NCBI GenBank assembly: GCA_016186375.1
Contig: JACPLS010000076.1
Location: forward strand, 1 to 14,902
DNA from: Candidatus Pacearchaeota archaeon
GTDB taxonomy: Archaea; Nanobdellota; Nanobdellia; Pacearchaeales; GW2011-AR1
Direction: 5' to 3'
Length of the DNA: 14,902 nt
In this document: positions 6,216-13,071 of the stretch, piece after piece
Layout of the letters: each line of letters begins with the position of its first letter
Position numbering within the stretch: position 1 is the first letter of the stretch
Notes under the pieces: model-generated
Seen by the model: only the letters and a program-made list of their open reading frames with translations
Databases searched by the model: none
What the model was told of the DNA's origin: nothing
Translations under genes and position numbers: made by a program

Positions 6216-6599
6216 ATGACTTTATTTATAAATATTATAGGATTCATAGCAGCGGGCGTAGGCACTTCTATTATGCTTCCACAATTAATCAAGACGATAA
6301 GAATAAAAAGAGCTGAAGATGTTTCGATTGTCATGTCAAAAAGTCTCCAGAAAACCGCACCTTTCAAAGTGCGGTAACTTTTTGAGCATCCAAAAAACGA
6401 GTGCCTGTCACAAACCGCAGCTTTTAAGCTGCGGTGGCACATCGTTTTTTTGATGTTAATAATGTTCTTAATAAACTGTTTCTTGTGGATTATATATGGT
6501 ATTTTAAGGGTAGATTGGCCAATTATAATAGGTAATTCACTAGCTTTTACTATAGTTCTTATAGAAACTGTTTTAAAAATCAAGTACAAAGTAATATAA
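6216..6599 (+). pseudogene. SemiSWEET/PQ-loop sugar transporter-like gene interrupted by a 120-bp insert
   Basis: Codons 1-40 (to ATG 6333-6335) encode a first membrane helix and the PQ-loop motif MLPQLIKTIRIKRAEDVS. The family's next segments, FLINCFLWIIYG and a third helix ending KIKYKVI, only resume at 6456. Removing 120 bases between two ATG triplets restores an 87-residue, three-helix protein of normal SemiSWEET size; such proteins pair in the membrane to pass sugars. The insert keeps the reading frame and has one in-frame stop, TAA at 6375-6377, so plain translation gives only 53 residues. The downstream half shows no further damage, which suggests a recent insertion or some way round the stop. 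The stop at 6597-6599 lies one base from the end of the convergent gene. Confidence 0.75.
6336..6455. repeat. Twin-hairpin insert inside the SemiSWEET-like gene
   Basis: Two related stem-loops in tandem. Unit 1 (6336-6385): outer stem TCAAAAAGT/ACTTTTTGA, then a 9-nt bulge on the 5' side against a single A, then inner stem ACCGCAC/GTGCGGT. Unit 2 (6387-6455): CATC/GATG, AAAAAACGA/TCGTTTTTT and GTGCC/GGCAC, an 8-nt 5' bulge, then ACCGCAGC/GCTGCGGT. The inner 22-base palindromes (6354-6375 and 6414-6435) match at 18 of 22 positions and lie exactly 60 bp apart, in one reading frame. ATGT flanks the insert on both sides. It carries no transposase. It looks like a non-autonomous palindromic element or a structured RNA; no second copy occurs elsewhere in the window. 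Confidence 0.75.
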
Positions 6600-6710
6600 T
6601 CTAAGTAAGTATATAAGAGAGCATAGGATCGGCTTCCTTATAATTATTTTGAGGAATATTTTTAACATCATATTCAACTTCAATAATTAATGGTTGCCCT
6701 TTTTCTCTTG

Positions 6711-7034
6711 CTACATCAACCATTTATAAAAATCACTTCTTGGAACAAGACCTTCTACTGTTCCAACATCTCCCCATTTTTCTAAATTCTCTTCATCTAA
6801 ATAAACTCCCAAGCCAGTTGAATTACTCATGTGAAAGACTCTTGTATGTGGAATATAAGAATTTAAATCAGGATTTCTTTCAACATATTCGTCCCAGGAT
6901 TTAATTCCTTCAGTTTTAAATAAAAGTTCTTTATCTTCATATGCTTTGTTCTTTTCGAACAGTTCAGGAGCGCTCCTTGCTGCCGCCCAATGCGCAACAT
7001 CTAAAACAATTCTCCCACCAGAAATTCTTTTCAT
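6711..7034 (-). CDS. TIM-barrel protein fragment, middle frame
   Basis: This 107-residue frame continues the barrel. It includes LDVAHWAAARSAPELF, the expected His-bearing strand, and RVFHMSNSTGLG, a late strand of the xylose-isomerase-like fold. The frame is open upstream of the ATG as far as the first frameshift, which shows that the ATG at 7034 is an internal Met and not a true start. It ends at KWLM, where the third frame takes over. Confidence 0.5.
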   Translation of the reverse strand: MKRISGGRIVLDVAHWAAARSAPELFEKNKAYEDKELLFKTEGIKSWDEYVERNPDLNSYIPHTRVFHMSNSTGLGVYLDEENLEKWGDVGTVEGLVPRSDFYKWLM

Positions 7035-7039
7035 AGATT

Positions 7040-7516
7040 CTATAACTCTTCTCTTTGAGGTAAAATTTCATCGATAGAATAAATAAAAGGAACAGGTCTT
7101 TTTTCTGGAATTTGCCTGCATAAATATGCTCCAACATTGAAATCAACATCTACTGGGAATTTTGAAGTATCATGTTCTTTTAGCTCTGCAGTTTGTACAA
7201 TAACAGTATCAAGAAGATCTTTTCTTCCTTCTAAACTGCTATCCTGATTTCTACTAAATACAAGATTATGTTTTAATTGAAAAGAAGCTTGAGCATGCAA
7301 AATAGGCACATGGTATTTACTTTGATTTTCTAAAGCTCTTTCTCTATTTTCATCCTTCAATGCAAAAGGTAAATAGAAAAGAAAAACTCCAACATTCAAT
7401 GGTTGCCCAATAGATTGTCCATAATTCTCTATTCTTTCTTTCGCTCTTAAGAAAGCTTGAATTTCTGGTTCTGATTGAAGCATTACCGGAAGTCCTACAT
7501 TGAGTGTTTTTGCCAT
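7040..7516 (-). CDS. TIM-barrel protein fragment, N-terminal frame
   Basis: This 158-residue frame is the first part of the broken barrel gene. It contains GVFLFYLPF, HVPILHAQASF, DTVIVQTAEL and VDVDFNVGAYL, which look like successive beta strands. It runs out of frame after SIDEILPQ. The ATG at 7516 has GGGAG (7521-7525) 4 nt before it as well as a TATA box about 26 nt upstream. If no frameshift repair exists, this frame alone would give half a barrel and probably no activity. Confidence 0.55.
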   Translation of the reverse strand: MAKTLNVGLPVMLQSEPEIQAFLRAKERIENYGQSIGQPLNVGVFLFYLPFALKDENRERALENQSKYHVPILHAQASFQLKHNLVFSRNQDSSLEGRKDLLDTVIVQTAELKEHDTSKFPVDVDFNVGAYLCRQIPEKRPVPFIYSIDEILPQREEL

Positions 7517-7536
7517 CTTACTCCCATAAAACAGAC

Positions 7537-7549
7537 GTTTATAAATATG
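7537..7549 (-). promoter_or_regulatory. TATA box of the TIM-barrel gene
   Basis: CATATTTATAAAC on the minus strand, about 26 nt before ATG 7516, so transcription should start at or very near the ATG. The GGGAG at 7521-7525 would then lie outside the mRNA. Confidence 0.55.
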
Positions 7550-7663
7550 CCTGTTGTCCGAAATATATTTTGCTCAACATTTAACATAAAAGATTTCATC
7601 ACTTTAAATATTATTAAACGAAAGTGATTTAAAATTAATTAAAACAACTTTTTTGCAATAATA

Positions 7664-7673
7664 ATATTTAAAT
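7664..7673 (+). promoter_or_regulatory. TATA box of the inositol-monophosphatase-family gene
   Basis: ATATTTAAAT, centred about 28 nt before ATG 7697 and 19 nt before ATG 7688. The spacing prefers the 7697 start. The 171-bp divergent gap with the TIM-barrel gene holds only these two promoters as far as I can see. Confidence 0.5.
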
Positions 7674-7687
7674 AATGATTTCATAGA

Positions 7688-8512
7688 ATGTTATTCATGG
7701 AAAATCTAGTAAATCAATACTGCATAAATCCTCTTTTACTCTTAAAATATAGATGGAAATATTTTGAATCAAGTAGAAATTTTTCTGGAACATTTTCAGA
7801 CACTCTTCTAGCAGACGAAAATGCTGAATCTTTATTGATAAATTATTTTCGGAATAGAAATTTTCCAGGGATAATTTTTTCTGAAGAAATATTGAAAACC
7901 GGTCCTCCTTTGAAAATGGGTGATAAATATACTGTTGCTATAGATCCTCTTGATGGTAGCATGAATTTCATGCGCAAAACTCGTCTACCTTATTCTGCTT
8001 TAATAACTATCCTAGAATCTACTTCTCCAAAATATTCAGATGCTATTGCAACAGCAGTGATCTCTTTAACTGACAATGATTTGTGGTATGCAGAAAGAGG
8101 AAAGGGGTGTTTTTATAAAGGGAGATATTCAGAAAATAAACCCATACGATGTGAGGTCTCGGATAAAACTTTATGGAGAAACAGAGAATCTTTTGCCTTC
8201 ATTGAGATTTATACGCAAAGAGATGCCGAAATTCGGTCAAAACTTCCAAATGGTTTTTTCAGAAATCTTGGCTCAGCTGCATTAGAAATGGCCTTAGTTG
8301 CAGAAGGTTGTGCCGATGGGCGGATTTCTAGTTGTCAAAAAGCTCATGAATTGGTAGCAGGAAATTTATTAATTGGCGAGGCAGGAGGAATAAATTTAAC
8401 ATTTCAAGGACTGCCTATTTCAGATTTAGAATATGATTTTAATGCAACAATTCCGAGTATTCAGGCATGCAACGCCGATATCGCTAAGTTTCTATTAAAA
8501 GCCGTTTCGTAA
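7688..8512 (+). CDS. Inositol monophosphatase-family phosphatase
   Basis: 274 residues, the usual family length. Metal-binding motifs appear in order: SEE at 65-67, AIDPLDGSMNF at 84-94 (family DPxDGTxNF), GSAALE at 195-200, and HELVAGNLLIGEAGG at 220-234. The family's last motif normally reads WDxAAG; here it is HELVAG, so the third-site Asp is Glu221. Mg-dependent removal of phosphate from a small molecule is expected: inositol phosphate, fructose-1,6-bisphosphate or 3'-phosphoadenosine phosphate. Which one is unclear, and the Asp-to-Glu change may alter activity. ATG 7697 (residue 4) is a likely alternative start by promoter spacing. The 3' end overlaps the convergent Nudix gene by 18 bp. 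Confidence 0.85.
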   Translation: MLFMENLVNQYCINPLLLLKYRWKYFESSRNFSGTFSDTLLADENAESLLINYFRNRNFPGIIFSEEILKTGPPLKMGDKYTVAIDPLDGSMNFMRKTRLPYSALITILESTSPKYSDAIATAVISLTDNDLWYAERGKGCFYKGRYSENKPIRCEVSDKTLWRNRESFAFIEIYTQRDAEIRSKLPNGFFRNLGSAALEMALVAEGCADGRISSCQKAHELVAGNLLIGEAGGINLTFQGLPISDLEYDFNATIPSIQACNADIAKFLLKAVS

Positions 8513-8938
8513 AGCTTTATATCCTTCCTGAATAACTTCGTAATCATGCCTAATAATAGGAACAGATTGTAATTCCTGTTCTGCAAAAAATCCAAAGCCC
8601 CCTCCTTCCCTTATTCTCAATTCTTCCAATTTTCCAGAAAAATCACATATAAATACATATTGAATTCCTTTTCTAAAACCGAATTCACTCTCATCCTCGT
8701 ATGGGTGTTTCATAAAATATCTCACATTATCTATTACATTACCTAACTCTTCTCTTTTTATTTCTCTTTCTAAAGTTTGAATAGGAATTTCTCCAGATTC
8801 TATTTTCCCACCAGGAATACACCATTTTCCAGGAAACCATGGATATCCCAAATCTTTTTTCTGTAAATAAATCTCTTTTCTGTTGTCAAATTTTCTGAAT
8901 ATTAAAGCAACGGCATAATCATTATTTTTTGGTTCCAT
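8495..8938 (-). CDS. Nudix hydrolase, extended Nudix box
   Basis: 147 residues from ATG 8938, chosen because a TATA box sits 26 nt upstream; the frame opens further at TTG 8947, which has no support. WFPGKWCIPGGKIESGE (34-50) followed by R58 and E59 starts a clear Nudix box. The helix then reads REIKREELG, one residue longer than the usual REUxEExG. MutT-like proteins with this N-terminal pattern hydrolyse nucleoside diphosphates linked to another group, such as oxidised nucleotides or NDP-sugars. There is no strong resemblance to the GDP-mannose hydrolase-like Nudix protein at 1722-2171. It is convergent with the phosphatase gene and shares the 8939-9047 divergent promoter region with the glycosyltransferase. 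Substrate unknown. Confidence 0.8.
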   Translation of the reverse strand: MEPKNNDYAVALIFRKFDNRKEIYLQKKDLGYPWFPGKWCIPGGKIESGEIPIQTLEREIKREELGNVIDNVRYFMKHPYEDESEFGFRKGIQYVFICDFSGKLEELRIREGGGFGFFAEQELQSVPIIRHDYEVIQEGYKALRNGF

Positions 8939-8958
8939 CCTTATCAAATTAGTGCTTT

Positions 8959-8968
8959 ATTTATAAAT
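8959..8968 (-). promoter_or_regulatory. TATA box of the second Nudix gene
   Basis: ATTTATAAAT, centred 26 nt before ATG 8938. It reads the same on both strands, but the minus-strand gene has the right spacing. Predicts a leaderless mRNA. Confidence 0.6.
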
Positions 8969-9018
8969 CTTCTTTTAAATTTAGTATCAAAATTAAGTAA
9001 TTAAAATTAGCCAAAAAG

Positions 9019-9028
9019 TATATATTTA
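9019..9028 (+). promoter_or_regulatory. TATA box of the glycosyltransferase gene
   Basis: TATATATTTA, centred about 25 nt before ATG 9048, with no Shine-Dalgarno site between. Leaderless start predicted. Confidence 0.6.
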
Positions 9029-9047
9029 TGTAAAAAATGATTATAAT

Positions 9048-10703
9048 ATGAAAAACAAGCTATTAAAAATATTAGATACAAAAAAATTTCTTTTCGCCCC
9101 ATGGAGAGCTGAAGACGAACATGATAGTCCATATCAAAATTTCTATCTCTCATTGAAGAAATTGTTTAAGCATATAATTGTCTTTGATCCTGCAAAAGAA
9201 TATTTTCGATATGGTAAGGAAGTGATGAACAAAAAGTTTCTTAACCTAATAAAAAAAGAAATGCCAGATTATGTTTTTATGATGTTGCTATATGACGAAT
9301 TTGAGATTGAAACATTAGAGCATATAAAGAAGGTTTCTCCGAAGACAATTACTATAAATTTATTTTCAGATGACGATTCAAGATATGAAGATTTTTCAAG
9401 ATATTATATACATTTTTTTGATTATGCCATAGTTGGAGTAGCTAAAGAGGATATAGTAGCACCTCATAAAAAAGACGGTATAAAAAATATTGCTCTCTCC
9501 CATCATACAAATTGTGAGATTTTCAAGCCTATAAAAATTAAAAAGAGGTTTGATGTTGGTTTTTATGGTAGGGCTAATGATAGCAGAGCTGAATTAGTCT
9601 CCTTTTTATTAGAAAAAAGAATAAATATATCTGTTTGGGGAGAAGGATGGGCTAAATATCCAAAATTATTAAAAGCCTATAAAGGATATCTTGCTGCTGA
9701 ATATCTCGGTAAGACAGTAAACGAAACAAAAATAAATCTTTGTTTCACAATGGGTGGATATGGAAAACCTAACTTCAAAGGAAGAGTTATTGAGATTGGT
9801 GCATGTAATTCTTTCCTCTTACTTGAGTATTATAAGGGATATTTAAATTATTTTAAAGAAAATAAAGAATTAGTAATGTTCAAGGATAAAGAAGATTTAT
9901 TAAGAAAGATAAAATATTATTTGAATAATGAGAATGAACGCAAAAAAATAGCCTCGAATTTTTATAAAAGGGTTATCAAATATCATAATCAAGATATTTT
10001 TTTAAAGAACTTCTTTTTAAAATTATCGAAATTTAAATCTCATAATCTTGGTTTGCCAGACGTTCACAAGAAATTGATTTCTTTAAAAATCGATAATTTA
10101 AAAGATGATAAAAATTTAAAAGAGAAAATAAAAGATGTAGAATATATTTCTTTCCTTTCAAATAGAGCAATAAACTCTACATATAAGAATAAAATACAGG
10201 CATATTCACTTGAAAAATCAGGGAAAGACATAAGTTGTTGTGATTATTATGTTAATTCAAAATTACTTGGAAACTATATTCTTTATAAAGCCAAAGTAGG
10301 ATATCTAAAATTAGAAAAACCATGGTTTAATTCTTTATTAATTCCTGAACAAATAATGATAAGAAAGTCTTATTTTCTCAAAAATTACAACAGATTAAAG
10401 TATTGTTTTCTTGAAAACAATCTTAATTTTATTGAAGATAAAAATACTGTTTTTGTTTCTATTCCTTTAGTTAAAATAAAAAATATGCCTTTAAAGAATT
10501 ATGAAAAACAAGGCATCGCATTTCAAATGAAATTTCTTGATAAACTTTATTCTTTATATTTTCAAAAAAAACTTCTTGTAAGTTCATATTTTTATAGTCT
10601 ATTAGTTAATGCTTTTTTTGGAAAGATTTTTATGTTTAAAGCTGTAAAGAATGCACTTCACGATAAGAAAAAACTTGAAAAAGCAAAATCCAGAGGATTT
10701 TAA
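9048..10703 (+). CDS. CgeB-like glycosyltransferase with unrecognised C-terminal part
   Basis: A 551-residue protein. Residues 1-160 hold a Rossmann-like acceptor half with FLFAPWRAEDE (14-24) and PDYVFMMLLYDEF (73-85). Residues 168-322 match the CgeB/Glyco_trans_1_2 donor half: FDVGFYGRANDSRAE (168-182), INLCFTMGGYGKPNFKGR (229-246) and EIGACNSFLLLEYY (249-262). This suggests a GT-B enzyme using a nucleotide sugar at the inner face of the membrane. Residues from about 325 to 551 are Lys-rich and form no domain I can name; parts such as CCDYY and IMIRKSYF faintly recall the end of a GT2 domain. Within the window it most likely adds a sugar, perhaps one made by the 1-6100 genes, to a surface glycan. 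No signal peptide or membrane helix is evident. Confidence 0.75.
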   Translation: MKNKLLKILDTKKFLFAPWRAEDEHDSPYQNFYLSLKKLFKHIIVFDPAKEYFRYGKEVMNKKFLNLIKKEMPDYVFMMLLYDEFEIETLEHIKKVSPKTITINLFSDDDSRYEDFSRYYIHFFDYAIVGVAKEDIVAPHKKDGIKNIALSHHTNCEIFKPIKIKKRFDVGFYGRANDSRAELVSFLLEKRINISVWGEGWAKYPKLLKAYKGYLAAEYLGKTVNETKINLCFTMGGYGKPNFKGRVIEIGACNSFLLLEYYKGYLNYFKENKELVMFKDKEDLLRKIKYYLNNENERKKIASNFYKRVIKYHNQDIFLKNFFLKLSKFKSHNLGLPDVHKKLISLKIDNLKDDKNLKEKIKDVEYISFLSNRAINSTYKNKIQAYSLEKSGKDISCCDYYVNSKLLGNYILYKAKVGYLKLEKPWFNSLLIPEQIMIRKSYFLKNYNRLKYCFLENNLNFIEDKNTVFVSIPLVKIKNMPLKNYEKQGIAFQMKFLDKLYSLYFQKKLLVSSYFYSLLVNAFFGKIFMFKAVKNALHDKKKLEKAKSRGF

Positions 10704-10710
10704 ATCATGA

Positions 10711-11187
10711 TTAATCCCAGTAATACTGCCCAAAAATCTCTCCTCTAGGTGGTCCACCAATTCCTGTTAAATCATCAGCAATCTTTCTTTCATCTTGAGA
10801 TTTATGATGATTTCCTTTAACTTCAAATGCCTTAGCTAGCCCTCTTCGAATATCAGCTTCGGTATCTTTATCCTTTCCACGTCTATTACATTCTCTTAGC
10901 GCATCTTCAAGTATTTGTATGCTTTTATCAGGATCTAAATCACTAATCATAGATGCTGCACTAACAAGACCCGATGGTTCTCCATTTGATAAATCAGCAG
11001 TTTTTGTAGCTAATCTTCTTGCTTTAGATGCTTTCCTTTGACTTGCATAAATAGTCGCCAAATAATTCCTAGCCTCAATATGTCTTGGATTTTCAACAAG
11101 AAAATTATATAATGGCTTTTCAGCTTCTTCAAATCTTCCAGCATCAAAAAGCCTTTTTCCTTTTCTAAACAAATTATATCCACTCAT
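10711..11187 (-). CDS. Small TPR-repeat protein
   Basis: 158 residues from ATG 11187. That start has a TATA box centred 26 nt upstream; an upstream extension to TTG 11241 lies across that box and is unlikely. Residues 3-34 (GYNLFRKGKRLFDAGRFEEA...) and 37-70 (IEARNYLATIYA...) are two tetratricopeptide repeats, with the typical small-residue and aromatic pattern; a weaker helical pair follows to about 130. The tail GIGGPPRGEIFGQYYWD is not repeat-like and may be a short docking segment. TPR proteins bind partner proteins, and no catalytic motif is visible. It ends 7 bp from the end of the convergent glycosyltransferase gene. Confidence 0.75.
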   Translation of the reverse strand: MSGYNLFRKGKRLFDAGRFEEAEKPLYNFLVENPRHIEARNYLATIYASQRKASKARRLATKTADLSNGEPSGLVSAASMISDLDPDKSIQILEDALRECNRRGKDKDTEADIRRGLAKAFEVKGNHHKSQDERKIADDLTGIGGPPRGEIFGQYYWD

Positions 11188-11208
11188 ATAATCAATCAAA
11201 ATAAGAAG

Positions 11209-11218
11209 TTTAAAAATA
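11209..11218 (-). promoter_or_regulatory. TATA box of the TPR gene
   Basis: TATTTTTAAA on the minus strand, centred 26 nt before ATG 11187. It decides the start of this gene and predicts a leaderless mRNA. Confidence 0.55.
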
Positions 11219-11296
11219 CTTCCATTATTCACCCTATACAATTATCTAATATATTTCTTATTATACATTAAAAATATAACTATATTATAGTTTCCC

Positions 11297-12109
11297 TTAA
11301 TTTTTAATTTTTTTCTCAAATAAATAATCTCCCATTGCTAAATATTTTAAAGAGGAGTTTTCAACTGTATGTAAAGCATCTTCAGGCTTAAGAACATTTG
11401 GATCTCCATGCAAATTGAACGAAGTGTTCAAAATAGCACCTATACTAGTTAACTTGCTGAATTTCTCAATAATATCATAATAATCTTTATTATATTCTTT
11501 TGTAACAATCTGCGGTCTTATCGTAAAATCATAAGGATGCATAGCTGCAGGCATTTTTTCTCTTGCATCTTCAGTTGAATCAAAAGTTATTGCCATATAT
11601 GGAGAAAAAATTCTTTTTTTATTCAGAATGTATTTCTTCTCAAATTTATCTAAAATTGATGGTGTAAAAGGCATCCAGAAATCTCTGTCTTTTATAGTTT
11701 CATTTAATATTCTTATTGTGTCAGAATGAAAAGGATTTGCTAATATCGACCTGTTTCCTAAAGCTCTTGCCCCCCATTCACTTTTTCCACTACATCTTGC
11801 AACAATTTCACCTTTTGCTAATAGTCGAGCTATAGTTAAATTAATATTTTTTTCTTTTCTTATCTTGTATTTATCAGCTAAATTTTTCTTTTTTATCAGT
11901 TCTTCTATATATTTATTATCATATTCTGGACCAAGATATAAATGTGTCAATTGTTCAGGATTAAAATTAATTTTATATATATTACAAAGTAATTTGTATC
12001 CATAAAAGCAAGCACCAATTGCATTGCTTTCATCTCCCGCACTGGGCATTACAAATAATTCTTTTAATTCTGGCAGCTCAGAAATCCTTTTATTCGCTTT
12101 AACATTCAT
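11297..12109 (-). CDS. Carbamoyltransferase C-terminal fragment
   Basis: This 270-residue frame matches the C-terminal NodU domain: MPSAGDESNAIGACFYG, CSGKSEWGARALGNRSILA, DRDFWMPFTPSIL, FTIRPQ and ILNTSFNLHGDP appear in family order, with the Arg and Asn residues that hold carbamoyl phosphate. Its ATG at 12109 is an internal Met of the conserved LAGGVFMNV motif, so it is not an independent gene start; the frame is open upstream to the A run. The stop lies beside a small dyad at 11278-11292. Confidence 0.7.
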   Translation of the reverse strand: MNVKANKRISELPELKELFVMPSAGDESNAIGACFYGYKLLCNIYKINFNPEQLTHLYLGPEYDNKYIEELIKKKNLADKYKIRKEKNINLTIARLLAKGEIVARCSGKSEWGARALGNRSILANPFHSDTIRILNETIKDRDFWMPFTPSILDKFEKKYILNKKRIFSPYMAITFDSTEDAREKMPAAMHPYDFTIRPQIVTKEYNKDYYDIIEKFSKLTSIGAILNTSFNLHGDPNVLKPEDALHTVENSSLKYLAMGDYLFEKKIKN

Positions 12110-13052
12110 AAATACTCCGCCAGCAAGTGCAACATTTTCAATTCCTGTTTTTTTTTATTGATTTTTCAACCCACTCACAACATAATTCTTCTGTTAATTT
12201 TTGAACAGCTCCAGAAATTGTGTCAAATCTAACATATTTCATTTCATTATTGAAAAAATGATCTGCAAAAGGCATGCTAAAAGAAGAATGAAATTTCAAA
12301 TCATTATATATGTTAAATAAACTTCTAATTTTACTATAAATCTTATCTATATTATGTGCTTTTGCATAAGGAGCCAAGCCCATGACTTTAAATTCATGTT
12401 CAAGAGGTTTCATTCCTAGATATAATGTTGCTAATCCATAAAAATATCCTAAAGATGCTGTTTTTCTCGTTCTAGAAATTACATTTAGATTTTTTCCATC
12501 ATAAATATTAACAGAAGCGCACAATCCGGAGCCTTCTCCATCAAGTGTAAAAATAAGCCATTTTTTTCCTTTATCCAGATTTCCAATTAAACTAAAAGCA
12601 TGCATCAAATGGTGATCTGTAATCATTATTTTATTTTTATCAAAATTTAGTTCATTAGATAACCGATTTCTTATATTTTTTCTATAATATCCTCTCTTTT
12701 TCTCTCTCAATTTCTCTTTAATACTATAATATCTATTAAATAATTTAGTATATTTATATCCCAAAAAAGAGAATATTTTATTTTTTTTTGATTTGCTTAT
12801 ATAAGCATTCAAGAAGTTCTTGCCAAAATGAGGATTTTTTTCAACGGGATATTGATCGTCAAGAACAATTAAATCTATATCTTTAATCTTAATCCCAATT
12901 CCTTTTAATAAGAACTGAATAGAGGAAAATGGTATCCCATGATGATTCTTTATGCGAGAAAACCGCTCCTCACTTACACAACTTATGATTTTTCCATCTT
13001 TCAATAAGCAAGCGGTTGCATTATGCCCTATGTTTAACCCTAAAATATACAT
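11297..13052 (-). pseudogene. NodU/CmcH-family carbamoyltransferase gene with a frameshift at a nine-A run
   Basis: Two frames form one protein of about 584 residues, the usual NodU length. The N-terminal frame leaves the conserved reading at the A run 12148-12156 (T run on the plus strand). Dropping one A gives KKTGIENVALAGGVFMNVKA, the family motif, and joins the C-terminal frame. Such enzymes use carbamoyl phosphate and ATP to O-carbamoylate a sugar or related hydroxyl. The join may be an assembly error, a true mutation, or be bypassed by polymerase slippage, which is known at runs of nine A. ATG 13052 is preferred over 13061, because the TATA box lies 26 nt upstream of 13052. A glycan-decorating role fits the glycosyltransferase nearby. 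Confidence 0.8.
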
Positions 13053-13061
13053 CAAAATCAT
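12138..13061 (-). CDS. Carbamoyltransferase N-terminal (Kae1-like) fragment
   Basis: This 307-residue frame covers the N-terminal ASKHA-fold domain of NodU-type carbamoyltransferases. LGLNIGHNATACLL opens the first nucleotide-binding strand. DHHLMHAFS is the HHxxHA metal site, FTLDGEGSG the acidic strand, and KVMGLAPYAK the family signature. This domain binds ATP and makes the carbamoyl-adenylate. The frame runs on past the A run and ends in four residues foreign to the family (NRN and a stop), which exposes the frameshift. ATG 13052 is the better start. Confidence 0.7.
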   Translation of the reverse strand: MILMYILGLNIGHNATACLLKDGKIISCVSEERFSRIKNHHGIPFSSIQFLLKGIGIKIKDIDLIVLDDQYPVEKNPHFGKNFLNAYISKSKKNKIFSFLGYKYTKLFNRYYSIKEKLREKKRGYYRKNIRNRLSNELNFDKNKIMITDHHLMHAFSLIGNLDKGKKWLIFTLDGEGSGLCASVNIYDGKNLNVISRTRKTASLGYFYGLATLYLGMKPLEHEFKVMGLAPYAKAHNIDKIYSKIRSLFNIYNDLKFHSSFSMPFADHFFNNEMKYVRFDTISGAVQKLTEELCCEWVEKSIKKNRN

Positions 13062-13071
13062 AAAAATATAG

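Larger units (their letters stand above)
6601..7516 (-). pseudogene. Xylose-isomerase-like TIM-barrel gene with two single-base frameshifts
   Basis: Three overlapping frames join into one protein of about 305 residues. Frame 1 (7516-7040) ends early at a TAG. Frame 2 carries on with RRVIESMKRISGG and LDVAHWAA, and ends at a TAG at 6711. Frame 3 continues from about 6723 with MVDVAREKGQPLIIEVEYD to the stop at 6601-6603. Each join needs a -1 shift, and each lies at or beside an AAA run (near 7050 and near 6724), as if one A were missing. The strand spacing, LDVAHW and FHMSNSTG fit the xylose isomerase-like/AP-endonuclease-2 barrel family, which includes sugar isomerases and epimerases. Either the gene is decaying or the assembly has two base deletions. 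The start has a TATA box about 26 nt upstream. Confidence 0.7.

Noticed and set aside
6336..6455. Twin H/ACA guide RNA
   Set aside because: The bulges are on one side only, no ACA/ANA box stands 3 nt after the stems, and I see no kink-turn.
6333..6456. Archaeal intron with bulge-helix-bulge splicing motif
   Set aside because: Pairing the insert ends gives CAT/ATG with a 2-nt bulge on one side and none on the other. No pair of 3-nt bulges around a 4-bp helix fits a join that removes 120 bases.
6188..6589. 133-residue minus-strand frame
   Set aside because: It is antisense to the SemiSWEET-like gene and stays open mainly because of the palindromes and low GC; no family resemblance.
6964..7149. 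61-residue minus-strand frame
   Set aside because: Overlaps the TIM-barrel gene in the third frame, has no motif, and is not the continuation that restores the barrel.
7517..7687. Possible small RNA or extra gene in the divergent gap
   Set aside because: Only the two opposing promoters are visible; no stable stem or reading frame of note.
11278..11292. Palindrome AACTATA-T-TATAGTT as a terminator
   Set aside because: It lies just after the carbamoyltransferase stop, but a 1-base loop and AT-only stem make it weak, and such palindromes are expected by chance in this DNA.
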